Origin: Trueperaceae bacterium
Lineage (GTDB): Bacteria > Deinococcota > Deinococci > Deinococcales > Trueperaceae
Direction: 5' to 3'
NCBI GenBank assembly: GCA_020354625.1
Contig: CP070651.1
Coordinates: forward strand, 4,075,852 to 4,139,851
DNA length: 64,000 bases
Each line of letters opens with the position of its first letter. Positions within the stretch are counted from its first letter, which is position 1. The notes below the pieces were generated by a model. It had not been told where the DNA came from. It searched no databases and saw only the letters and a program-made list of their open reading frames with translations. This document shows, piece by piece, positions 16,775-25,510 of the stretch. A program made the position numbers and the translations under genes.

Positions 16775-18607
16775 TCACAGAGACGACTCCTGTCTGCCGT
16801 CAGGCTCTTCCTCTCTCTCCAGCACCATCGAAATCAGCGTCGTGCCGACGTCGGGTGGGTTGCTCCCCACACGTAAGATTTCGGTATCTCCGTTTCTGAT
16901 GATGAATAGTGAGATGTAGTCCGGGCCGTAGAGGGCCTCGAAGTCCTCGAGAGTGAATTGAGGGGTGAGGTCGGTCTTTTTCAGCCTACCTCCCGATTGG
17001 AAGAGTCGCTCCAACTGCTCGTAGGTGGTCCCATGGTGGAACAGAATGCGTCCGGCTTGCTCTTCGCTGAGGCCTTGTCGTTTCGTGCCGGCTAGTTTGG
17101 GCTCGAGCTGAAAAACGTGTTGGGAACCAAACTCATGGGCGTATTTGAGGCTTGTCAGTGCGTTGGCTTCGTCGTTTGGTGTCAAGGCCAGCAAGTTGCC
17201 GATGCCGGCGAGTTGTAGTTCATCATCGCTCTGATCCGACAAGAGATTTCCGTAGTAGGTGTCGATTCCTTGCAGCCGCGCGTCCGACACGTTCGACCAG
17301 TTGATGTCTGCCAGAGTAACCGCTACACCCTCTTTTTTTAGGAAGGCTGCGATATGACGTGCGACCGGGTGTGCCCCCAGGATAAGAAAGCCTTTGGGAT
17401 CGGGTTCGGCTACCCCGAGAAGACGGGCGAGAGGTTTGGCCGAAAGGCTCGCCAAGGTAACCGTGGTGACGATGATCGTGAACACCAGGGGTTCCAATAC
17501 AGTGGCACTGTGAGTGCCGGCGTGGCTGAGTTCGAATACAAACAGTGAGGTGACCGAAGCGGCTACGATACCTCGGGGTGCGATCCAAGATAGAAACAAC
17601 CGTTCCTGAATGCCGAGCCCTGACCTCAGGGTGCTGACAAATACCGAGAGTGGACGCACGATAACGATGAGGAAAGCGACCAGCAGTAGGCTTCTCCAGC
17701 TGAGAGCCTCGAGAAAGGTTTCCAGCTCGATATTTGCAGCCAGTATGATGAAGAGCAGAGAGATGAAAAGGAGTGACAGGTTCTCTTTGAAGTTGAGAAG
17801 ACCCCGCAATCCTGGCAGACGTTGATTGGCTACGATGATGCCCATGAGTGTGGTCGTCAGCAAGCCGGATTCTTGTGCCAGGGCGTTGGCAGCTGCAAAG
17901 AGGGCCAAGACCATAGCTAGTGAAACCACGTTGGTGAGATAGTCAGGGAGTAGGTTGCGGCGCAAGATGAACGCTAGCAACACTCCCCCGATAACACCTG
18001 AGATGCCGCCCACCGTCACCACCCAGATCAGGTTCACCAGGATTTGTCCCAACGCCTCGAAGCGACTCCCGATCAGGATGAACTCGAAGACCAAAACGGC
18101 GATCACGGCCCCGATCGGGTCGATGAGGATGCCTTCCCACTTTAGGATCAGGCCGATGTTCTTCTGCGGCTTGACATTGCGTAACAGGGGTCCGATGACG
18201 GTTGGACCGGTCACGATCACCAGCGCGCCGAAAAGTGCTGCGAGGTTGAGGTCGAGTTTCATGATGAGAAAGCCACCCAAGGTGGCACCCAACCAGGTGA
18301 TCAGCGCGCCGAAGCTGACCAACCTTCGTACCACGACGTGGAGTTCTTCGACTTCCGATAGGTGTAATGTGAGCCCCCCCTCGAACAGGATGAGTGCCAC
18401 CGCTAGCGAGATGATAGGGAAGAGAAGCTCATTATCGATAAAATCACTCGGTTTGAGGATACCGGTCAGTGGTCCGACCGCGAACCCTGTGATGAGGAGC
18501 AGCAAGATTGCCGGGATTTTGATACGCCAGGCGAGCCATTGGGCACCGATGCCCAGTGCGATCATGGCGGCGATAGCCAATGAGGGGTTTTCTGCCAATA
18601 AGGACAC
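16775..18607 (-). CDS. CPA1-type Na+(K+)/H+ antiporter with TrkA-N domain
   Basis: A 610-residue membrane protein: about 12 helices of the Na+/H+ exchanger fold in residues 1-400 (ALILFEGGLTLHLSEVEELH is the NhaP signature), then an NAD-binding TrkA-N/RCK domain (GFLILGAHPVARHIAAFL, about 410-530) and a short soluble tail. It should exchange Na+ or K+ for protons and be gated by nucleotide binding. Start is GTG at 18607, nine bases after the upstream antiporter's stop, so the two form an operon. A TAGACT six bases before the GTG could allow separate leaderless expression. Confidence 0.92.
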   Translation of the reverse strand: MSLLAENPSLAIAAMIALGIGAQWLAWRIKIPAILLLLITGFAVGPLTGILKPSDFIDNELLFPIISLAVALILFEGGLTLHLSEVEELHVVVRRLVSFGALITWLGATLGGFLIMKLDLNLAALFGALVIVTGPTVIGPLLRNVKPQKNIGLILKWEGILIDPIGAVIAVLVFEFILIGSRFEALGQILVNLIWVVTVGGISGVIGGVLLAFILRRNLLPDYLTNVVSLAMVLALFAAANALAQESGLLTTTLMGIIVANQRLPGLRGLLNFKENLSLLFISLLFIILAANIELETFLEALSWRSLLLVAFLIVIVRPLSVFVSTLRSGLGIQERLFLSWIAPRGIVAASVTSLFVFELSHAGTHSATVLEPLVFTIIVTTVTLASLSAKPLARLLGVAEPDPKGFLILGAHPVARHIAAFLKKEGVAVTLADINWSNVSDARLQGIDTYYGNLLSDQSDDELQLAGIGNLLALTPNDEANALTSLKYAHEFGSQHVFQLEPKLAGTKRQGLSEEQAGRILFHHGTTYEQLERLFQSGGRLKKTDLTPQFTLEDFEALYGPDYISLFIIRNGDTEILRVGSNPPDVGTTLISMVLEREEEPDGRQESSL

Positions 18608-18616
18608 GATAGTAGT

Positions 18617-20590
18617 CTAATGGCTACGTTCGGTTTGGTTGCTCGATTGTAGCCCGCTACCGGACTTATCGAACCGTAACATGACTTCCTCCAGACTTTC
18701 GGTCGAGCCGACAACGGTTACGTGGTCACCGATTTCGAGGCGTGTGTATCCGTGAGAGATAAGGACTTTGCCACGGCGCCGAACCGAGAGAATCAACGTA
18801 TCTAGGGGTAGCCGGAGATGTCGAATGGTCACACCGTGAAGGATCGGATCGCGCACTTCGACCTCTATCAAGTCTTGGTTGCCCGCCATGCCGAGTAGGA
18901 GGGAAGCTGCTGATGGTGAGCGGATATGTTGCTCGAGGAGCCGTACGGTGGCGGTACTCGGATCGACGATGAGCACGCCGAGATCGCGGAAGCGCTCCAC
19001 GTTGGCACGGTCTTTGAGGCGTACCACGACGGTCTCGATCCCGAAGTGTTCGAAGATGAGTTCGCAGAGCCGGTAGTTTTCTTCATCTGTATCGAGTAGC
19101 CCGACGATCGCTGTGGCATGTTTGGTGTCGATCTGCTCGAGAGTCTCCAGTTCGAGGTGGGGTGCGACGGTGACGGTCACATCCTTGGCTGAAAACTCTT
19201 GGGCCTGTGGTTCTGTCGAGACGAGTTTGACTTGCCATTCGTGTGCCTGAAGCTGCCTGGCCAGTACGATGGCTTGACGGTCCAAACCGAAGATGATGGC
19301 ATTACGAAGACCATCGAATCCGTGCGTTTCGGCTCGTGGGTGGGCCTCGCCAACCCTGCGGATCGCCCATTTGGAGAGTGGGGGTCCGATGATCTGATTG
19401 AGGATGATGAGAGAGATGATCAGCGTAGCGAAGGCGGTACCCCAGTCGGGAAACCCAACAGCCACCTCCTTGGCGAGGCCCAATCCGACGCCTGCTTGCG
19501 TCACATAGGTCATCCATCCGAGCCGGTTTTGCGACATGGGATCACCTGCCGCAACACCACCAGCAAACGACCCGATAAAGATCCCTACCAAGCGAATCGC
19601 GAAGAGAGTGAGGGCGATTACCCACGTTTGCGTCAACACGTTGAGTTCGAGCGATGCCCCGGTCAAGGTGAAAAAAGCGATGTAGATGGGTGGGCCGGTT
19701 TCCTGAAGGATTTTGAGGAACTCGGTACGGTGGCTGCTTTTATTGCTGATCCACATTCCGCTGATCATGCAGATGAGTAGTGGTTCCAAGAGCACGTCGA
19801 AGGGGAGATTCTCATGGCTCAACTCGCGAATCAGGCTGGACAAGAAGAAGATTCCGTATCCGGCGAGCAGTATCAGGATGGTCTTGATGAGCCGGTGCAT
19901 ATCGAGGGCCAGGATCATCTCGAGCGTACGGGCGAGCAGATAGCCGATTCCGAATGAGAGCAATAGTTCACCGATGAGCAAGAGTACGAAGCTGAGGTTG
20001 AGACGCAGTTCGGTGGAGAGCGCGCCCACAATCGAGGAATGGAAGGCGAAAAGGACGATGACCACCACATCGATAATCATCGTTACCCCCAACGATGTTT
20101 GTGTAAGAGGTCCTTTGGCGCGGAGTTCGTTTACGATGGCGATGGCAGAAGATGGGGAGCGGGCAACGAGGATGGTGCCAGCGAGCAGTGCGACGGCGAG
20201 GCGCATAGGCAGCGACATGGGCTCCATGAACGGGATGAAATCTGCCAGCAAGAACAGGGTGAGGCTTCCGAGGGCAGGGATGGCGATCACATTGCCGACG
20301 GTGACCCAGAAGATGCTCTTGAAGTGACTCCGGAGCTCTTTTAGATAGAGTTCACTACCGGCTGCAAATGCGATAAAGGCGAGGGCGGTTTCGTCGACGA
20401 ATCCCAGGCGCGACACGGCACCTTCGGAGACCAGTCCGAGCACATATGGACCTACCAGGAGTCCCGTGAAGAGAAAACCACTGATCAGCGGGAGCTTCAA
20501 ACGGGTGAAGAATCGCCCGATTTGACCGGAGGCGAGGGCGATCACGATGAAGCCGGCTAGGAAGATCAGGACTTCGCGGTAGCTTTGCAT
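18617..20590 (-). CDS. CPA2 (KefB/KefC-like) cation/H+ antiporter with TrkA-N and TrkA-C
   Basis: A 657-residue transporter. Residues 1-400 are the CPA2 membrane domain (GFLFTGLLVGPYVLG; FAAGSELYLKELR). Residues ~415-540 are a TrkA-N nucleotide-binding domain starting NAIIFGLDRQAIVLARQL, and ~570-645 a TrkA-C domain (LIEVEVRDPILHG; GDHVTVVGSTESL). Relatives export K+ or Na+ against protons and respond to NAD(H) or thiol adducts. With the CPA1 gene downstream and the mrp operon nearby it completes a cluster of three different cation/proton antiporters. Confidence 0.92.
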   Translation of the reverse strand: MQSYREVLIFLAGFIVIALASGQIGRFFTRLKLPLISGFLFTGLLVGPYVLGLVSEGAVSRLGFVDETALAFIAFAAGSELYLKELRSHFKSIFWVTVGNVIAIPALGSLTLFLLADFIPFMEPMSLPMRLAVALLAGTILVARSPSSAIAIVNELRAKGPLTQTSLGVTMIIDVVVIVLFAFHSSIVGALSTELRLNLSFVLLLIGELLLSFGIGYLLARTLEMILALDMHRLIKTILILLAGYGIFFLSSLIRELSHENLPFDVLLEPLLICMISGMWISNKSSHRTEFLKILQETGPPIYIAFFTLTGASLELNVLTQTWVIALTLFAIRLVGIFIGSFAGGVAAGDPMSQNRLGWMTYVTQAGVGLGLAKEVAVGFPDWGTAFATLIISLIILNQIIGPPLSKWAIRRVGEAHPRAETHGFDGLRNAIIFGLDRQAIVLARQLQAHEWQVKLVSTEPQAQEFSAKDVTVTVAPHLELETLEQIDTKHATAIVGLLDTDEENYRLCELIFEHFGIETVVVRLKDRANVERFRDLGVLIVDPSTATVRLLEQHIRSPSAASLLLGMAGNQDLIEVEVRDPILHGVTIRHLRLPLDTLILSVRRRGKVLISHGYTRLEIGDHVTVVGSTESLEEVMLRFDKSGSGLQSSNQTERSH

Positions 20591-20907
20591 AAGATTTCGT
20601 GCCGTACCCTTCGCTCGGTTGATCTACGGATGCTCGACTCTACACCGATCTGCCAGGTTGAGTAGCAGCAAAACCTTTTGCTTCGTCCGCCATTGTGACA
20701 CGTTTCCAAGCACGAGTGGGATCTGATGTGTTTCTGGATCTTATCGTGGAATACCGGATCCGGATGCGTTCGTGATGCCCGTCCTCAGTGCTGTACCGGA
20801 GTGAGTCGAGGGGTGTGCTCGATCAGGAGTCTGTTGTGGCGTGGTTGCGAAGGAGTCGCTTCGCTCTCTGGCAGATGCGTTATGATCTCACGGTAAGAGG
20901 GGGCTGT
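20591..20907. other. Intergenic stretch between divergent genes
   Basis: 317 bases with no gene. It should hold the promoters of the CPA2 gene (minus) and of the gene at 20908 (plus). For the latter a TATGAT -10 is visible at 20881-20886. A 10-base palindrome CCGGATCCGG lies near 20754-20763. Nothing else stands out. Confidence 0.4.
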
Positions 20908-21204
20908 ATGGGCGCACGATATCTTGTGAAAACGGATTATGGCGATGTGGTGGTCGAGGTCAACGAGGCATGTGAGAACGCGCTCGATGGCGAACTCTTG
21001 CTCCTCGAAAAGCCGACGGCACAGCACCGGGCCGAGCTATCGCTCGAAACCCCGCTGAGAGCCTTTGCCGCCAAGATGGTCGACATTATCGAAACGGTCG
21101 GCACGGGAAACTTCACGAGTAGTCCGCGCTTACTTCAGATGATGGTTCAAGAGAAGGCTACGGCCGAGCTAAAACGCATCGAGCGCTTTGCCCAGAAGAA
21201 TTGA
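20908..21204 (+). CDS. Conserved-looking small protein of unknown function (98 aa)
   Basis: I do not recognise this 98-residue soluble protein. It opens with a beta-like stretch (MGARYLVKTDYGDVVVEVNE), has an acidic middle with LLLLEK, and ends in helices rich in Lys and Glu (MMVQEKATAELKRIE). No cysteine cluster, membrane segment or catalytic motif is visible. The ATG at 20908 is chosen because GAGGGGG lies seven bases before it and TATGAT is suitably placed upstream; the longer frame has no ribosome-binding site. It is convergent with the dsRNA-binding gene. Confidence 0.7.
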   Translation: MGARYLVKTDYGDVVVEVNEACENALDGELLLLEKPTAQHRAELSLETPLRAFAAKMVDIIETVGTGNFTSSPRLLQMMVQEKATAELKRIERFAQKN

Positions 21205-21261
21205 TCATACACCTTGTCGCGCAGCCTGCCTTGACTTGAAAGAACGAAGCGATACGCAGCC

Positions 21262-21741
21262 CTAGGACTCATCCTCAACCACTTCGACGATCTCCCCGAG
21301 GTCTTCTAGGGTCGTTTTATACAGCACAAGAGCCGACTCCCGGATCTCGCGCACGGCGTCCGTGGCACCGAGGTCCTGGTCTGTGCGCTGATGGGCGATG
21401 TCGAGGCAGATGGCCAATACGCGTTCGAAAATGGGCCAGGGACCCTCGAACATCTCCGGATGATCCTTGCCGGTTTGCGCCTGCTTCGGATTCGCTGTCA
21501 CGGGTTCGGGAGGTGTCATCGAGCTGGCTTCTTGCAATTGTTCAAGGGCATTTTCGGCTGCTCGTCGTTCAGCATCTCGTTTAGTGCCCGCTTGTCCCTG
21601 TTTGTAGCTTCTGTCTCCGATTACGACCTCGCTTACAAAGACGGGATCGTGTTCGGGACCAGTTCGTTTCGTCTTGAACGTCGGTTTTCCGAGCTCCAAG
21701 CGCTTCGCGTGATCGATCAAGGCACTCTTAGGGTGTGCCAC
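21262..21741 (-). CDS. Stand-alone double-stranded RNA-binding domain protein
   Basis: A 159-residue protein whose first ~70 residues are a dsRNA-binding motif of the RNase III/Staufen type: FKTKRTGPEHDPVFVSEVVI (central strands) and GQAGTKRDAERRAAENALEQ (the lysine-rich second helix that contacts dsRNA). The rest is a Pro/Gln linker and a helical acidic domain of unknown fold ending VVEVVEDES. No RNase III catalytic domain is attached. It could protect, present or sense structured RNA; function is unknown. GTG start with AGGAG seven bases upstream. Confidence 0.87.
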   Translation of the reverse strand: MAHPKSALIDHAKRLELGKPTFKTKRTGPEHDPVFVSEVVIGDRSYKQGQAGTKRDAERRAAENALEQLQEASSMTPPEPVTANPKQAQTGKDHPEMFEGPWPIFERVLAICLDIAHQRTDQDLGATDAVREIRESALVLYKTTLEDLGEIVEVVEDES

Positions 21742-21925
21742 GGCCTACTCCTAGCCGCTACCCATACCGATAGGGGAGCGATCGGGGTGAAGTTGCTCGA
21801 GTGTGCTACCATTGGGTCATCGAGAGAGACGGATTTTTCCACCACTGGGTTACCGATCGGCAGACCTATTGCCACTACACCCGCCATACGTTACCACGTG
21901 GCGCCTCGCTTTCGCACCGATGGGG

Positions 21926-21937
21926 TAGCATTGAATC
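21926..21937 (+). promoter_or_regulatory. Leaderless promoter of the response-regulator gene
   Basis: TAGCAT (21926-21931) ends six bases before the ATG at 21938; no clear -35. Confidence 0.5.
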
Positions 21938-22600
21938 ATGACGCGGTTGCTTCTTTGTGATGATCACGCCATGTTTCGGCAGGGTTTAAAAAGCATCCTC
22001 GAGACCGAAGAAGCGTTTCGGGTGATCGGTGAAGCGTCTACGGGTCGTGAAGCGATTCGCTTCGCCCTCGAAACAAAGCCGGACGTCATTTTGATGGACA
22101 TCCAGATGCCGGAGTTGGATGGGGTCGCGGCCACCAAAGCGATCTTGAGCGAGTATCCCGAGGCGAAGGTGATCATCTTGACGATGTATCGTCAGGATAC
22201 CTACGTTTTTGAGGCGATCAAGGTCGGGGCACTCGGTTACTTGCTCAAAGATGCCGATGCCAACGATCTCATTGCAGCGATTCACCGTGTGTCCGATGGT
22301 GAGACGTTGCTAAATGCCGAACTCGCGGCCTCGATTTTGGACGAGTTCAATAAGACAAAGGAGCTTCCGGAGAACTCTGAGCATAAGTTATCCGAGCTCA
22401 CCGGCCGTGAGTCGGACATTTTGCGTTTGTTGGCGCAGGGCGCATCGAATCACGAGATCGCTACCGTACTGGATGTAAGCGAGAAGACCGTTCGCAACAG
22501 GCTGTCGGAGATCTTTTCGAAATTGAGGCTCAACAATCGAACTCAGGCTGCGCTGTATGCATTGCGCGAGGGGATCGCCACACTTAAGGATCAACAGTAA
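21938..22600 (+). CDS. NarL/FixJ-family response regulator
   Basis: A 220-residue two-component regulator: receiver domain with the acidic pair (CDDH), phospho-acceptor Asp in [13 protein letters not shown] near residue 54, Thr in IILTMY and Lys in LLKDA, followed by a LuxR-type helix-turn-helix ([20 protein letters not shown]). No histidine kinase lies beside it, so its partner is unknown. Probably leaderless (TAGCAT six bases before the ATG). Neighbouring genes give no clear target. Confidence 0.95.
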   Translation: MTRLLLCDDHAMFRQGLKSILETEEAFRVIGEASTGREAIRFALETKPDVILMDIQMPELDGVAATKAILSEYPEAKVIILTMYRQDTYVFEAIKVGALGYLLKDADANDLIAAIHRVSDGETLLNAELAASILDEFNKTKELPENSEHKLSELTGRESDILRLLAQGASNHEIATVLDVSEKTVRNRLSEIFSKLRLNNRTQAALYALREGIATLKDQQ

Positions 22601-22718
22601 AGCAGCTATTGTGTTTGCGGTCTATAGGCGGTTGTCGTCTCATAACGCCCTTGCGAATTCCGAAGTCGAGATCTTTCTGTCGAACGTGCGCTTGAGGGAG
22701 TAGAGTAGTCGACGAGCT

Positions 22719-23828
22719 ATGACCAAAGTGGTTGAAAACCACACCGATATAGTCGAACTGTTGGTCCGTATCTGTGAGACACCGGCGCCAACATTTGAAG
22801 AGTCTGTGCGAGGCAAGTTGCTGGCCGAGTTATTCGCCGGAGTAGGTCTCGAGTCTTCGACGGACGAGGTAGGAAATGTGATGGCCGCTCTGCCTGGAGG
22901 AGTCGGCCCACGGGTGTTGGTCGCTGCTCATCTCGATACGGTGTTCGGTCGAGATGTCGATGTGAGTGTGCGCTCACGGAGGGGGCGTCTCTGTGCACCT
23001 GGAATCGGCGATAACAGTGCGAGCTTGGCGGTGATGATCGCTTGTGCCGAAGCCCTTCTTAGGGAAGCCGATGCGGTCTACCCACAGTTGACATTGGCTG
23101 CCACGGTGGGTGAAGAGGGCTTGGGGGATCTATATGGGGCTCGTCACCTGATCGAGACGCACAGAGAGGACTTCGATCTCTTCGTGGCGTTGGACGGCCA
23201 CTTGGGGACGATTGTGAATACCTCGGTGGGATCGTATCGGTTCGAGATCTGCTTTCATGCAGAGGGAGGTCACTCTTGGGGGGATTTCCCTTCGCCGAGT
23301 GCCACTCATGCCCTCGGAGATGCCATCCACGCGCTGAACACACTTTCGATTCCACGGGAAGCCCGTAGTAGCTATAACGTCGGGCGGGTATCGGGTGGGA
23401 CCAGTATAAATGCCATCGCACAAGAGGCTCGATTCAACCTCGACCTTAGGAGTGTGGATGCGATCACGCTGCAAGATCTCAAGCATGAGGCGTTGCGCCG
23501 TATTCAGCGGGTGGCCAAGCAACATCGCGTGACTGTCGAGGTCGAGCAAGTCGGATATCGCGCTGCGGCTCAGGTTGAAAACGGACATCTCGTGATGGCG
23601 GCGCGGGAGGCGCTGTTAGAAGCGGGCATCGAGCCGCGCACTGTATCGAGCAGCACAGATGCCAACGCGGCGATGGCGGCCGGTCTGCCGGCGATCGCCC
23701 TCGGGCTCTATCGCGGTGGTGATGCGCATAGGTTGAGTGAGTGGTTGGAGCCGGCCTCTCTCAAGACAGGATTTACGGTGCTGTGGCGCTTTATGGCCCA
23801 TCTGGCCGACTTACCCCCTGGTCTGTAA
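22719..23828 (+). CDS. M20-family metallopeptidase
   Basis: A 369-residue zinc-dependent hydrolase of the M20 family (PepT/ArgE/DapE-like). Metal-binding and catalytic residues are visible: AAHLDTVFG (His and catalytic Asp), GIGDNSASL (bridging Asp), GEEGLGDL (base Glu and ligand) and a C-terminal GGDAHRLSEW His. A dimerisation lid domain (FHAEGGHSWGDFPSPSATHA) lies in the middle. The pattern is closest to tripeptidase-like or acetyl-lysine/peptide deacylases; the substrate cannot be named. A TAGAGT sits 12 bases before the ATG, implying a very short leader. Confidence 0.9.
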   Translation: MTKVVENHTDIVELLVRICETPAPTFEESVRGKLLAELFAGVGLESSTDEVGNVMAALPGGVGPRVLVAAHLDTVFGRDVDVSVRSRRGRLCAPGIGDNSASLAVMIACAEALLREADAVYPQLTLAATVGEEGLGDLYGARHLIETHREDFDLFVALDGHLGTIVNTSVGSYRFEICFHAEGGHSWGDFPSPSATHALGDAIHALNTLSIPREARSSYNVGRVSGGTSINAIAQEARFNLDLRSVDAITLQDLKHEALRRIQRVAKQHRVTVEVEQVGYRAAAQVENGHLVMAAREALLEAGIEPRTVSSSTDANAAMAAGLPAIALGLYRGGDAHRLSEWLEPASLKTGFTVLWRFMAHLADLPPGL

Positions 23829-23840
23829 CTCCTTCTCGAC

Positions 23841-24296
23841 CTACGGGTTTCCTCGGCGATCTCTCCTCGCCTTGAGAGCCAGGCGGTCGACGTGTTCGTT
23901 CTCTTCGTGGCCGGTGTGCCCCCTCGTCCACTCCCAATCGATGTGGTGTTGTGAGCTAAGCGACAAGAGCTCCAACCAGAGGTCCTGGTTTTTCACAGGT
24001 TTGCGATTGGCTGTTTTCCAACCGTTTTCCTGCCAGGTCTGAAGCCATCTTTCCGTAAAGGCGTTTTTTAAATACTGGCTATCGGTGATGAGGGTGACAT
24101 CACACGCTTCTTTGAGGGCGCGTAGAGCTCGAACGGCTGCCGTCAGCTCCATTCGGTTGTTGGTTGTATTGTCTTCAAAGCCGCTGGCGCTCTTACGGTG
24201 GCCCTTATAGGCAAGCAAGTAGGCCCAACCGCCATCGCCGGTCTGGGTGTCGCACGATCCATCGGTATAGATACTGATCTGCTTGCGGGGACTCAT
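23841..24296 (-). CDS. rnhA: Ribonuclease HI
   Basis: A 151-residue RNase H that cuts the RNA strand of RNA-DNA hybrids. Catalytic residues appear in order: YTDGSCDTQTGDGGWA (first Asp), NNRMELTAAVRAL (Glu), LITDSQYL (Asp), then the basic handle WKTANRKPVKNQDLW and the final VDRLA Asp with GHTGHEENEH. The upstream frame extends into a dispersed repeat and is not part of the protein; the family start is MSPRKQISIYTDG. Convergent with the M20 gene. Confidence 0.96.
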   Translation of the reverse strand: MSPRKQISIYTDGSCDTQTGDGGWAYLLAYKGHRKSASGFEDNTTNNRMELTAAVRALRALKEACDVTLITDSQYLKNAFTERWLQTWQENGWKTANRKPVKNQDLWLELLSLSSQHHIDWEWTRGHTGHEENEHVDRLALKARRDRRGNP

Positions 24297-24367
24297 CTCG
24301 TTGTCGCATCTTAACAGATGTGTCCAAGCGATGGTTTGGGCCTGTCGGTTTGAATGCTTATGTGAAT

Positions 24368-24478
24368 AGGGAGGTGATGGGTGATGAGTTGTGGGTAATG
24401 AGTACTGCGAACTGTACGGACTCAACCGAGTCGTTCCACTCATCCCTCATCACCGTTTACCTATTACCTCGCAGTACC
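24368..24478 (+). repeat. Dispersed repeat, copy A
   Basis: This non-coding stretch carries GGTGATGGGTGATGAG at 24373-24388 and GGGTAATGAGTACTGCGAA at 24393-24411, then a partly inverted right arm rich in CTCATC/CATCACC. The same blocks recur at 27793-27832 (copy B) and, inverted, at 35239-35278 (copy C). It lies between rnhA and the carH promoter. No ORF or transposase is present; it resembles a small intergenic (MITE/REP-like) element. Confidence 0.7.
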
Positions 24479-24518
24479 CAACCTCGAAAGAGAAAGATCT
24501 CCAGGTAGAACCTCGCAT

Positions 24519-24565
24519 TTGACAATGTACATAGCTTGTACTAACATGTACATAGATTGTACAAG
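24519..24565 (+). promoter_or_regulatory. carH promoter overlapped by four TGTAC direct repeats
   Basis: -35 TTGACA (24519-24524), a 17-base spacer and -10 TAACAT (24542-24547) form a near-ideal promoter. Four TGTAC pentamers start at 24526, 24537, 24547 and 24558, i.e. spaced 11, 10 and 11 bases in direct orientation, covering the spacer, the -10 and the predicted start site. CarH-type repressors bind as dark-state tetramers to ~11-bp direct repeats across their own promoter, so this is very probably the CarH operator. AAGG (24562-24565) serves as ribosome-binding site. Confidence 0.85.
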
Positions 24566-24574
24566 GTTTGCTTT

Positions 24575-25510
24575 ATGTCTCATTCCAGCTTCCCACCATC
24601 ATTACAGCCACCCTCCTTCTCAACAGGGAAGTACACGGTCAATGAGGTCGAGGAGCGAACCGGTGTTGCTGCGACGACCCTAAGACAGTGGGAGCGTCGT
24701 TACGGCTTCCCCAACCCCGAGCGCTCCAGCGCCGGGTATCGCCTTTACAGCGATCGAGATATCCATCAGATCCAAACCATGAAGGGTCATATCTCCAACG
24801 GCATCCCTGCGTCGCGGGCTGCGGAGTTGGTCAAAGAGCTCCAGATTCCTCTCGCCACTCCTCAACCCCTACCCCGTCTCCGGGAAGAGCTTATCAGAGC
24901 GTTTATCGATCTAGATGAGGCTGCGGCCGATGCGGTATTGGCCGAGGCGCATACCCTCTACCCGGTGGAGGCCGTGATGCGAGATCTGCTGGCGAGCACC
25001 ATGATCGAACTCGGAGATCTGTGGCATCAGGGCCGTATCACCACCACTACAGAACACCTGGCCAGCAGCTATGTCTACGGTCGTTTGCGCAGTCTTTTCA
25101 ATCTCGCTTCCACCAATCAGATGGGGCCGGTCGCCATCGTAGCCTGCGCTCCACTCGATCAGCATGAACTCGGAGCGCTCATGGTCGCGGTCGCTTTGAG
25201 GCGTAGTGGCTTCCGAGTTTACTATCTTGGGGCCAATACGCCGGTGGACGATTTGGCAGAGATGGCCCACACGATTCGGCCCGCGTGCGTACTGATCTCG
25301 GCCTCGACGGCAGCGTCTGTCGAGGAACTCACGATCAAACGTGAAACCCTTCAGGATATGCCGGCTCTAGCTGTCTATGGCGGATCTGCTTTCAACGACA
25401 GACCTGAGTTGGCAACGACTCTGGGAGGTCTCTATCTGGCTCCAGATATCGACCGTGCGATGGAGCAGTTGCTGAAATCGCTCTCATCGCAGTTGGGGGA
25501 AGGGTATTGA
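24575..25510 (+). CDS. carH: CarH/LitR-type B12-dependent photoreceptor repressor
   Basis: A 311-residue MerR-family regulator that uses adenosylcobalamin as a green/UV-light sensor. Residues 19-88 are a MerR helix-turn-helix (TVNEVEERTGVAATTLRQWE). The sensor has the CarH helix-bundle signature W150-H151 and, ten residues later, E160-H161, which cap the 5'-deoxyadenosyl group, and the Rossmann-type B12 motif D195-Q-H197-E-L-G200 whose His is the lower ligand. In the dark the tetramer binds operator DNA; light breaks the Co-C bond and releases it. The ATG at 24575 is preferred to a TTG at 24557, which lies inside the operator. It overlaps the carotenoid gene downstream. Confidence 0.93.
   Translation: MSHSSFPPSLQPPSFSTGKYTVNEVEERTGVAATTLRQWERRYGFPNPERSSAGYRLYSDRDIHQIQTMKGHISNGIPASRAAELVKELQIPLATPQPLPRLREELIRAFIDLDEAAADAVLAEAHTLYPVEAVMRDLLASTMIELGDLWHQGRITTTTEHLASSYVYGRLRSLFNLASTNQMGPVAIVACAPLDQHELGALMVAVALRRSGFRVYYLGANTPVDDLAEMAHTIRPACVLISASTAASVEELTIKRETLQDMPALAVYGGSAFNDRPELATTLGGLYLAPDIDRAMEQLLKSLSSQLGEGY

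Noticed and set aside
24368..24478. CRISPR-like array in the GTGATGAG-rich stretches
   Set aside because: The units are degenerate, overlap without unique spacers and occur as single short elements with inverted arms; no cas genes are present.
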